From Pararge aegeria (Eukaryota > Arthropoda > Insecta > Lepidoptera > Nymphalidae): a DNA stretch of 64,000 nucleotides. The position numbers and the translations under genes were made by a program. The DNA is taken from contig NC_053187.1 of NCBI RefSeq assembly GCF_905163445.1, positions 5,084,001-5,148,000 on the forward strand, read 5' to 3'. Of this stretch, positions 1-12,000 are shown in pieces. The notes below the pieces were generated by a model. It did not search any database. It saw nothing but the letters and a program-made list of their open reading frames with translations, and was not told the origin of the DNA. Numbering within the stretch: the first letter of the stretch is position 1; each line of letters begins with the position of its first letter.

Positions 1-48
1 CGTTCATGTCACATGTCGCTTTGGTCAGGATCGTTTCGCAATTTACCC
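1..48 (-). CDS. stan: stan coding exon 21 (partial): end of second EGF, cut by window edge
   Basis: After an acceptor GATTTTAG the minus strand reads, in the phase left by exon 20, G-VNCETILTKATCDMN, supplying the missing last cysteine (NCE) of the EGF module and the next cysteine. Frame and cysteine spacing fit, but only 48 bases are visible and the pyrimidine tract is short. Confidence 0.7.
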
Positions 49-3000
49 CTAAAATCGAATTAGTATTTGTATTAAGTATCTAGTGGAAAACCGCCTATAT
101 CTCTCCGTCCCTTTAACTAACTCTATGCCAAAATTCAAGTTCATTGTTTGTTTAGTTAGGGCGTAAGGTAAAGACAAACAAACAAACAAACACACTTTCA
201 CATTTATAATATTTATATTATTATATTATCATTGGGCCACCAATTCGCACTGGACCAGCTTGGTGGACTACGACTTTAACCCCTTCTCATAGTGGGAGGA
301 GACCCGTGCCCTGTAATGGGCTGGAAATGCCCAGAAGCTTTGTCTTGCTGAAAATCTTTGCGTTAGTTGCTTAATGGAATCGTTTCTTAATTCACTCGTA
401 AATAAATATTTTTTATTTAATTGTTATAAAACAGTGCCGGAACAAATTGCAATCCTTTGCCTATTTCAAAAGTGGATGAAAAATATTTTTTTTTGTTTCT
501 GGCTTTACTTCCAGTGCATGATATGAAGTTCAAGAAGTCTTAATTAAGAAGAACACAGGTTAAAGAATCAGTTATTTCACTTAAAGAATAATTTTACATA
601 TTCACTTAGAGAGAAATCATATTGATCTAATATTATTTGATTAGCAATCATATTAAACTTATTATTAGGTATACATATAAATTATTAAAAATCTACCCTC
701 AGCAACTTCGGTATCCGTATGTTGCGAAATGCGAAGTCGTTGGCAAAACCTGTCTTAAAAGTAGTCAGTCATAATTCAGCATTGTTTTGTCAAAAGTTTA
801 GGTTACCGGAAGATCGATGAACTTGGTTAATAATAATAATAAATAAATATACTACGACAATACACACATCACCATCTAGCCCCAAAGTAAGCGTAGCTTG
901 TGTTATGGGTACTAAGATAGCTGTTGAATATCTTTATGAATATAATACATATAAATACTTATAATATACAGATAAATACCCAGACACTGAAAAACAATCA
1001 TGTTCATCACACAAACATTTTCCAGTTGTGGGAATCGAACCCACGGCCTTGGACTCAGAAAGCAGGGTCGCTGCCCACTGCGCCAATCGGCCGTCGAAGA
1101 GGTATTTGGGGGGTTAGAAGAGGTATTTGGGGATATTTACCAGTGAATCCAGCTCCACAAACGCAAGTGTAGCCACCTTCGCGGCGCACGCAAGTTCCGT
1201 TGTTCTTGCACGGTGAGGAGTAGCACAAGTCTACCTCGGTGTCACACATATAGTGCTCCCGAGAACCTGATAAGATAGTATTATAATACATATATATTAT
1301 TATTACTAGCACGATAGTATTATTACTAGCTCAACACGTCAAATCTTTGCTGTGGCTCAGTGTGTGTTCGAAAAGTATATAAAAACACGTGGAATCGAAT
1401 ATAATTGAAAAATATCAAAGAATTGCTTGCGTAGATTTAAGATTTCAAATTAACATGCATATCAATGTTTATTTAATAAGGTACAATATGTCTCAGTAGG
1501 CTCAAACAAACAACTTGTGTCCTGACTTCTCTAAGTGAATCCGTACAATTTTTTACTATAACTTTAATTATAATTTCGAAAGTATATCAAAAATATATAC
1601 TTTAGACAAGTCCTATGCGAAAACGTATTCCTTAACCAACACCAACCGGTTTAAGTTGTGCGTTGTCAGGCAGAGTTAGATATGACATATATAGAGTTAG
1701 ATATGATATATCTAACGCTGACTGACAACGCACAACTTATTTATTATTATGTAGACAGGGTTGTGCTTGGGAACAATCTCATCGGAGGTGTGCGATAAAC
1801 TATAGTTAGGTATATTGTCATACCTGTAACGAAAATAATCTAGATTAGTGCCTACTTTGTTTAGTCTTTATATTTTATGTATTAGGATTAATAACATTTT
1901 GAGTTAGAAATCGGCTCAAATTGACATACCCGTAAATCCTTGAGGACATTTACACGTGAATGTGGTGACGGGATATATTGGCCGAAAAAGTACAGTGTCG
2001 CTATTGATGAAACCCGATGCGTTCCCAAACTTGAGCACGGTGAGACACTCTTCATAGTTGAGACAGGGCTCGTGGACGCAGACGTTGTCGTCAAACGGTA
2101 AGACCTTAAAGCAAGATAATGTTTAGCACCACATTCACACTTCTAGTATTAAAATATATATATATCATAATCAACTTATGACAGAGAACTTAATTATGTC
2201 CCATTGTTGGATAGAAATCTCTGATAGGAGGGATTCCGTTAGAGTTTATATATATATTTTGACGCAACTGTATGTATTTATGTTAAATAGGGTTGTCATA
2301 AGTAAACACATAAATTCGTTTATATGTAAATATATTTTTTTTTTTATTTTTTTTTTTTATAGGGCACTTCCTTATACCTATGCATTATGACAGTGAACAT
2401 GACATAACGTGGACTGCAAGTTGACATATCTACAGATGCTATTACCTGTACAGTGGCAAGCCTGGCGAGTGTAGCGCGATGCAAGTAAACTCGTTCGCGC
2501 AAGTGGGTAGGCGAGTAGTACTGCGACGTATCGCCTCCAATGCCAACTTCTGCGTCGGGTCTCTTCGCTGAGAAGGATACGTTAAGGATGTTCCCTGTGA
2601 CATCTGTGTCATCCTGGTCAAAATGAAAGAAAGAATAAATATCTCATCAACAGTAATCAACAGCAAGTAGGTACACATTGTACGGAGGTCTTTATATACA
2701 GCTATAAGTCGATCAATAATATACTCGATACGTTGTCAGACAAAAATTGTCTGGGGAAATAGGAGATTTCCTCACTCACCAATTGGAAACCTATTTTTAT
2801 GAGTTTGCTAGTTCAAAAAAATAATTAGACTGCAATTATTTTATTTATATTAACTAAGCGTAATATTTATTAAATTCAAAATTCACGAGGGAAAGCTGCA
2901 ATAAATAAATTTCTTAAATTAATAAAAGTAAAGAATGTTCAAACTAAATTATGGTATTGTAAACTTTGTAGACACTATTTTTTATTTTATTCTTTTAACT

Positions 3001-6000
3001 TTGTAAGTTTTTTCTTTGCATGGAATAAAAGGCTTTTTTATTTTTATTTTATTTTAAATAATAACATTTTCTCGAAAACTTATTAGGCTTTTGCTTTACA
3101 TTAATGACTTATTCTCGACAGTGGGATTCTTGATATGTTTTAAGGTTATAAAGGCAACCCAACGCTGCAGAAGTTCGCACTCAACTAATCAATAAAAGAT
3201 TTTGATTACAACGTAAATTAAGATTTATTTCATACTACCTTTTGCCCGCGACTTCGTCTGCGTGGATTTCAGAATTTGGTCAAAAGCTTCGCTTGTTAAT
3301 ATTTTTTAATCTTAACACGGTAGCTATTTGAGAGATCAGCAAAGGTGACATTCATACCAAATTTCAAAACTGTCGGCCCGCGCCTTAGCTCGTAAACAAT
3401 TTTAAATTTTCCGTCGGGAACTTCTTAAGGAATCGAGATAAAAAGTAGCCTATGTCCTTTTGCATGTCAAAGGCTACAGCCTACAAACATGTCAAATTTC
3501 ATGCAAATCCGTTCAGCCGTTTTTGCGTGATCGAGTAACAAACATCCGCACTTTAACATTTATAATATTAGTAGAATTGTTTTTAAATATGCTCACCTGT
3601 ACACTAAAAATGTAGATGTTCTCCTTCGGGCAGGGTATGATGGCCGCGAGCCCGTCTATGAAGAAGGCCAGCAATGGCGACAAGAACTGTTCGGCTGTCA
3701 TGTCATTCAGACGAACTGTTATGGAGTTGAACAGTATCTCTTCTGTTATCAGCCTGACCAGAAGTTGCATCATGGCTTTAACTTCATTGACGCCATCTAA
3801 CAAGATAAAATTGGAAAACTAAAAATTAAAAAAATATCTATATGTCAAGACGAAATATTCCTGCGTTTAGAAATTATGTGTCGATGTTTACAGAACAAAA
3901 GCTAAAGGTACAAATATGTGTGTATGAACGCTTCGAAGGTGCCTGTGGTCTACGTGAATAAAACATATTTGAAATTGAGCCAATTTTTAATATCGATTCA
4001 TTTTTCTAATTGCTTTCGTTGTGTATGTTTGTCTTGTGACGCCATCATCGGAAGCTACTACCGAACTAATACTTCAAGTTAGTTAGTTTAGCCCTTGACT
4101 GCAATCTCACCTGGTGGTTATTGATAATGCAGCTTAAGATGGTAACGGGCTAACATGTTTGGGGTACGTCAGTTATATTAAACCCTATATAGTTTCAACG
4201 CGAATTTGTACCGGAACGCTAAATCTCTTAGCGGCACGTTTTTGTTGATATCTAGAGACTGCTGAAGACTGCGATCAGACCAGACCAGTGAAAATTCAGA
4301 AATAATAAATTCCCAAATTGCTTCTGCCCGGAATCGAATCCGGGACCTCTAAGTTATAAACACAGCCTTCACCGCTGCGCAACCGAGGTCGTCGAATTCC
4401 ACTAGTAATACTAAAACTCAATAACGGAGATGCGAGAAAGAAATACTTTACGTATTTATATCTCGCATAGATCAAGCTAGCACAATTTTGTTTAAGAGTA
4501 CACATATTTACAGAGTCCATTCTATGGTTCAATAAACATGGGTTATTTTGAGACCATGACGCGTTATATTTAAATTCAGTTTACAGACAGAACTTTGAAT
4601 AATTATTATAAACCAGACAAAACTTACCTGTGACCGATATTTCCATAGTAGCAAGCTTAGGTACGTTTGTGTTCAACTGAGGTGACAGCGTCATGGTGCC
4701 GGTGGTTTCGTTCAGAAGCACGAGATTTGCGTTGTTACCCGAGAGGATTCGATATTGTAGCTGCAAGTGAACGAAGTATGACTTAAAATTATACACTAAA
4801 TTCCTCTTGCCAAAAGTTGTCTCGACGAAACAATCAAAATGCATCAACATCAACTATATACAACCAAAAAGAGTAATGCAAACCTAAGTTTTGAAGCAGT
4901 TATAGCGTAGTGGGTAGGAGCTCGACTTCACTTTGGGGGGGCCAGGTTCGTATAATAGCACGCACCTCTCTAAGTTATGTGCGTTTTAAGTAATTAAAAG
5001 TATCACTTGCTTCGAGGAGCCTGAAAGTTCTACATATTGTTTTAAAGGCATGTGAAGTCCACCAATCCGCACTGGGCCAGCGTGGTGGACAACCGCCTTA
5101 ACCCCTACTCATTGTGGGAGGAGACCCATGCCCTGTAGTAATGGGTCGTACTGGCCGGTAATGGGTCGATATGGCGGTAACTTATGACGTTATTTGCATG
5201 CGAGACATAAAGACAGTATATCCGTCCTTTTCTCTCGCACGGAAACAACGTCAAACTATTCGTTGACAACAGTTAGGTACTAAGGTCAGGCTGAAGAAAT
5301 AAATATTTTACTAAAATTTACCTTATCAGTAACATCAGCATCATACGCCGGGACTTTGCCAAAAGGTCCAACAGGAAAGCAGTCCTTATAGTTATTGAAT
5401 ATTATTTGAAAGTCCTTCAACATTGGCGCGTTGTCATTCACATCTGTTACAAGGATCTCCACTATGACGTCATTCCACAGTGGGGGGCTAGCTGCTCTTA
5501 TGATGAGCTCGTACTTCTTTCTAGGACTCTCATAGTCAAGGTCAACCATGGTTATTAGTTCTGCTTTGTCGGAACCTTGGCGGGTTTCAAGGGAGAAGCT
5601 GTTGGAGTCGTCGCCACCTAAAATAAGGGCAAGTTAAGTATAAGAAAAAGAAGCGTGAACCCGTCGGAAATGAGCTTCCGTACTCCACTTGGACAGCCGG
5701 AAAAATTTTACTTATCTAACACATGAAGCAAGCAAGCATAGAATTGCAGCCATCGCTTCACATTAACATTTGAACAACGCCAGGAAACCGAACAACTCAC
5801 ACGGGGCGCGAGGCGTTACGCTTTATCCTTACGTAACGTTTCTAATACACACTGGGAAACATATTGCAATTCGCATTTTGTAGTTGCTCCGATACCGAGA
5901 ACACAATGATAATGCACGTAAGGCCTGTTCCAAGCAACACCACATTCGTTGTGCTAAATGTAAAATCTTTGTGTAGTCGGTTAGTAACGTGTTCTTTGTT

Positions 6001-9000
6001 TTAATTCCAAATAAATAAAATAAAATAAATATATTACGAAAATACACACATCGCCGTCTAGCCCCAAAGTAAACGTAGCTTGTGTTATGGGTACTAAGAT
6101 GACTGATGAATATTTTTATGAATAATATACATAAATACTATAATAAATATAAGATAGTAAGAAAGCATATTTAAAACTATTTTTTCTAATCTGTAGAAGT
6201 TCTGTGGTTCTGTGTTAAAAGGGGTACCACTTTAGTTGGTACAACGTATCGATTAGAAAATACAGTGTCAAGACTATTATATCACATTAGAATACTATGC
6301 TATACATTTAATCTACCTTTAATCGAATAATGGACGACAGCATTCGCGCCTTCATCTGGATCATGCGCGTATATTTCACCTACGGTAGTACCGATAGGAC
6401 TATTCTCTTGAATATAGAATATCAGGCAATCACTCTCGAATACCGGCGGAGAATCATTGATGTCTTCCACTTTTATGTGGACTATAACCTAAAAATATAT
6501 AAAGTTTAAAAATGAGACTTAAAAAAATCTATATTTCAATAAGCGAAATTGTGTCCCTTGGTATAATAATGCTTGTTTTGCATTATTATTGTATGTTTAT
6601 GTCATTTCATTTAATACGCTAAACAAATCTTGACAAATTTTGGTACATTGGGTTTGCTCCCTGGAAATACACATATTACTTGACATAGGAGACTTTTATT
6701 CCGACCTTGTAACAGAAAAACGTTTCCACGGTATTTTTTTCTTTGTTATCTTTGCAAAGCTTTACAGCTCAACTGGTTGTAATGAAATTTGGAATAAAGA
6801 TAGCTTGCAGCCTGGTGACTGCAGAAAACTTTTTAGTCCGGATAAATGTTTCCAGCGGGCTACTTGGACACAAACTTGGTTACAGAGGAGTGAAACAAAC
6901 GTGGTACAGTCTTCAGACGTTCCTTAGCAATTAAATAGACTTATATGCCACTTCGGTAAAAGGCATGACGACATATGGGGGCGTCATGCCTTTTACCGAA
7001 GTTCCCTGCTCTCTACATGTGTGTTGATGTTTCACATCTGCTGGGAATACCCTAATGGCAAACTTTTTTTTAAGATAAATAACAAAACTTACGGTAGAAC
7101 TCTGAGGCGGTGTTCCCCCATCAATCGCCAAGGCTTTCAAATCGTATATCGCCACAGACTCACGATCTAGAGCCTTGTTGGTTCTTATGACTCCGGAAGC
7201 AGTGTCAATAACAAATGAACCTTCTTCTCTGTCTTTAGGTTCAAGTTCATAGTGCACTCGGCCGTTGAGACCTACATCCGCGTCTGTTGCGCTCACTTGG
7301 GTCACCGATGTACCTGAAGAAGAAATTTCTAATATTAGCTTCGAGGAAAAAAAAACTTGTACACACACAAGAATATCAGCGACCATCAGCGATAGGTTTA
7401 GTTTCAGACTAGAAAAAAGAACAATTTACGATGTATTTTTCTATATGTTGCACCCATAACCATGCATTTTCTGAGCAAGTATTAAAAGGTACAAGTCCTA
7501 TAAAAGCCCCTTGCTAAGTAAGTTTTTGTAAGTAACTCTGTCCCTAACTCTGAGACTTGTCAGTTTGTGTTTAGTTACTATTTTTTTTCTAGAAAGACTC
7601 TTGTGCTGTGTTGCCGATCAAAATTCACCTGTCACCACTTTTCCCACAGATGTCAGCAACGTTGTTTGAGCCACAACTTATTTAGTGCGATCAACGTGGT
7701 GATGGCTAAACCCTCCCATTGTCAGAGGTCATTAGCCTAGCTGTGGATTGTTATAGGCTAGCGATGAAGCTACCAGGTATACGATAGATGAATTTCTTAA
7801 CGACAAGCCTGCTTGGAAACAGGCCGCTCCGCTTTCATCTTTCACAAGACAGGAAAATTCTAAAGATGGTAAACTGTTGGAAAATAGCAGTCTGCTGAGT
7901 TAATTGCCGGCTCTTGTTGGGTAAAATCTGCCTTCCGAACTGGTGGTAGAGTCACTACAAACAGACTAACTTGACGTTTCAAAACTGCTTATATACAAGA
8001 CCTACTTGAAATATATAAATTTTAGATGAAATTGGAATTTGATTAACTTACCAACAAGAGCATCCTCCATAATACTGGCGGTATAAAGTTGCTGCTTGAA
8101 GATCGGTTCATTATCGTTGACATCCACTACGGAGATTTCCACATCGGTTGTATCAGATAGCGATGGGACACCGCCGTCGCGAGCCGTCACAGTAAGCAGA
8201 TACCCTGAAAATTTGTGTTTGTTTTTACTCTGAAAGGGCGTGTAAAGTCCACCAATCTGCACTGGGCCAGCGCGGTGGACTACGGCATAAACCCTCATAG
8301 TGGGTTCACCCTGTAGTGGGCCGGTAAAGGGTTGATGCGATGAAGAACTTACCACTCATAGTCTCTCTGTCCAGTAATCGGTTCGTAGTAATGGCACCAG
8401 TTTGTGGGTTAATGAGAAACTCCTGCTCATGATGAGCGACCGCTTCATTGGATATTTCTGAACTAAGCGTGTAAGTAATTTGTGCGTTCACTCCTACGTC
8501 GCTATCCGTGGCTGATACCACCAACACTGTTGTACCGACTGGGGCATCTTCAAATACCTGAAGGAATAAAACAGTAGAACTTGTTATAGGAGTTTCGGCT
8601 ATGAAATGTTGGGCAAATGACACCCCCCCCTCCCCCCCGTCACTTTATTGGACTTTGGTTTTACATAATATATTCACATTAGTTATTCACAACACGTCTT
8701 TATTTATTCACATTAGTTTTTAAGTAATGCAAAATACCTATGGGAATAACGACGTCCTTGTTGCTTCTAACGCGATGAATATTTTCATAATGGAAATCAC
8801 ATGACTCTTTTTTTTTAATTAAATTCAAAATTGTAATCAAAAAATCATATACACCTATCAATGACTTCTGCACCTTTCGCACACGATATGCAGATGTAAC
8901 TAACTTATGTCCATTTCGAGTAAGGCGGTTGTTTAAATCCACTTTTCGTTTATAAAGGGCAATATTTTTTCTAACAAATACTATATAATTATAAATATAT

Positions 9001-12000
9001 TGTGAAGCTACAGTAAGTATAACTATTTCTTTAAATTTTTCACAGAGGGATTCGCGTGATTTCAGTTTATATATTAAACTTACAGCTCTTTTCTGCAATA
9101 TGAATATAGCTTCAATATCAGCAGCTTTGCCCCATAATACGATCTCAAAATATATTGTCAAAGGTCGGTTACCGTTGGTAAAAACGTAGGACGATAGTTC
9201 TATGTTACAATTACATATTATTCAGCGTATCTAGGGTCCCTACCATATAAATGTAAAGAAATCTTACCGAAGCAGTATACGGTGCATTTTCAAAAACTGG
9301 CGCGTAGTTATTCGCGTCTGTGATATTAATATGGACCATAGCAGTGTCCGATCTTCCGCCAGAATCCGTAGCGGTGACAGTTAACACATATCTTCGTTCC
9401 TGTTTGAAGTCGAGGAGTTGCGCAACTGTTATAAGTCCGCGGCCGTTCTGTGAGGTTATGGAGAAACGACCTCGGGTGTTGCCGCCGGTGATTTCATAGT
9501 GTAACCTATAAATTAATGTATTATGAACTGGAGTTTTTTAAAAAAAAGCTTTGGTTTACATATTCAGTATAGTATATTCAGTTTGAGTGTTCAAGTCGCT
9601 CAGCGTGCTATAGAAAGAGCTATGCTTGGTATTTCTTTGAGGGGTAGAATCCGTAACGAAGTGATTCGCCAAAGAACGAAAGTAACTGGCATAGCCCTTA
9701 GAGCTAGCACACTAAAGTGGCAGTGGGCTGGCACAGGTCCTCGAGTTGAGAACGCGTGTCGGTAAATGGAATGTCGGGCGTTCCCTAACTTGGTGGAGCG
9801 ACAACCTTCGAAAACCTTCCGCCTTTTTCATAGTCAGGACAATTCCAAGGTCATTTTCACATGTTGTTACATTAGAGAAAAGTCTTTTTATCACGTGTAG
9901 GTACTTTAAACTCTTTTGTCTTACCTATTATCTTCATCAGCGTCTGTAGCAGTAACTGTTACAACAGGGGTTCCAGGGGGTTCATCCTCAGCCAATTCTA
10001 CGTCGTACTGAGGCGGGGAGAACACGGGGTCGTTGTCATTCACGTCTTGTACTACCACTACCACGGACGCTGTTGCCGATCGGGGCGGAGTTCCACTGTC
10101 AGTTGCTGTTACCTGTATCAATAATGTCGATCTTACTTCGGGAATAGAATTAAATACATATTAATTTAAATATTTCTAGACTACTAACAGGACGAATTAG
10201 AGAAATTCAATTGTCGATATTTTTGATGTTTCACTCACAGAATTAAGAGTAGTTTCACTAAATGTAAGAAACGATATTTGTGTTTGGTATCCAACATAAG
10301 AATCTATAACATTCCAGGAAATTGTACCAGAAAAAACTAATCTAAAGTAGAGTATAACTGGTATGCTATCAGTAGAAAGGATCTGCAATCATCTACGCTG
10401 CAAAACTTATTTCTCTTCTTCGTATACAATTTATTATACATCAAATTGTCATTCAGAAAAATTGTGAGTAGTATTCCAAACTTTTGACTTTAAGGCAGTA
10501 AAAAAATTGCTTATTTTAGAATGTGAAATTATAACATACCTGGAGTTGATATTTTGACTGAATCTCCCTATCCAACTGTCTCGACGTATAAACCCATCCG
10601 GAACGTGGATCTATCGAGATCGGTAGGTCATTGTTGCCATTGTACTCTTTATCTTGTAATGTGTAAGTTAGTTCTGCATTCACACCTTCATCGGCATCGT
10701 ACGCTTGTACCTGTGATCATTAAACGAATTAAAGATGGACGTATGGATGCCATTCATTTAATATTTAATTAAATAATTGCGCGTTGATGTGAGTAATTTA
10801 TTCTATAAATGGGCACACCCGAAGCTTAATATTTTAAAAACTGACGACGAAACCAGAATGACTATTCAGGTATACTGAAATTGAACTTTAAGTTCATCCG
10901 GTAGTTTTCACTCACTCAAAAAGGAAATATGACTTTGGTCGGTTCGCTTGAATTGTACACCCAGGACTTTTTCCAACGTGGGAATTGTATTCGATTTATT
11001 TTGCGGAGATTCCATCTACTTTTTCAGCCATTCCAATACATAAAGAGTAGAAAGAAAGGATTCATGTGAATATGACTTCGGAACTCAAACGCCTGGTGAT
11101 AGACTGTTGGTTTCGATTTGAGCCTCGAGGAACGACTTTGATACCCAGACTTTCCACAGTTAATAAACATATATTACTTGCTTTAGCGATGAAGGAAACA
11201 TTGCGAGGAAACCTGCATGCCTAAGAATTCTCCACAATGTACTAACAGGTGTGTGAAGTCTATGTGTCTTTCTAAAAAAATGCACTTTGCTAGCGTGATG
11301 GAGTAACACCTAAGCCCCTCTTATTTTTAGAGGAAATCCGTGTAGTGGGCCCTTAATGGATTGATAATGATGTTAACTTACTCTAACAATACTGTATCCA
11401 ACAGGTACATTTTCGCTGACGGATTCTTGGAACAGCGAGGTGTAGAAGCGCGGTGCGTTATCGTTAATGTCCTTGACGTTTATAAGCAGCTGTGTGGTAT
11501 TAGAACGGGATGGACTACCGCCGTCTGTAAAAATGTACACACAAATTAATTTGAGATACGCCAGTTTCTCTCTTAGGTAGATATAGGTTCGCGCTTGAGT
11601 ATAATCTCAGCTGATGGAAAGTATCGTGTAAGATTAGATGTGGTCTAAGATGGGACGTACTTGCGTAGGTTGTACAGTAGTCTCCAAAATGTATGGCCAC
11701 CCAAGTGATTTTGCATAAAAGTTCAGCGAGTTTTAAAAGTATTCTGGAAACATTTTGGTCGCCCTAAAGTGAGCTTGCGCAGTTGATATTGGCCGAAAAA
11801 ATAGAGACTTAAGTAACTATTCACTCTTATTCCGCAAATTAATAAGAACTTGCAGGTTATTATGAAGTTGTGGAAGATATATTATTCCCCATGCGTGATT
11901 GGGTAGTCAACAAAGCAGATTGCATTATGACAAAATCATCCCAGCTTTTTCTTAAAGAATTAGCTAATCTTTACTCTCCAAAATTTCTTTAAGAATGGAC

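Noticed and set aside
6640..6934. Plus-strand ORF of 95 codons in stan intron 13
   Set aside because: No motif, no splice support, antisense to an intron; likely chance.
11600..11710. SINE-C-like 'gtggtctaagatgggacgta' in stan intron 6
   Set aside because: Only one short block resembles the family; boundaries cannot be supported.
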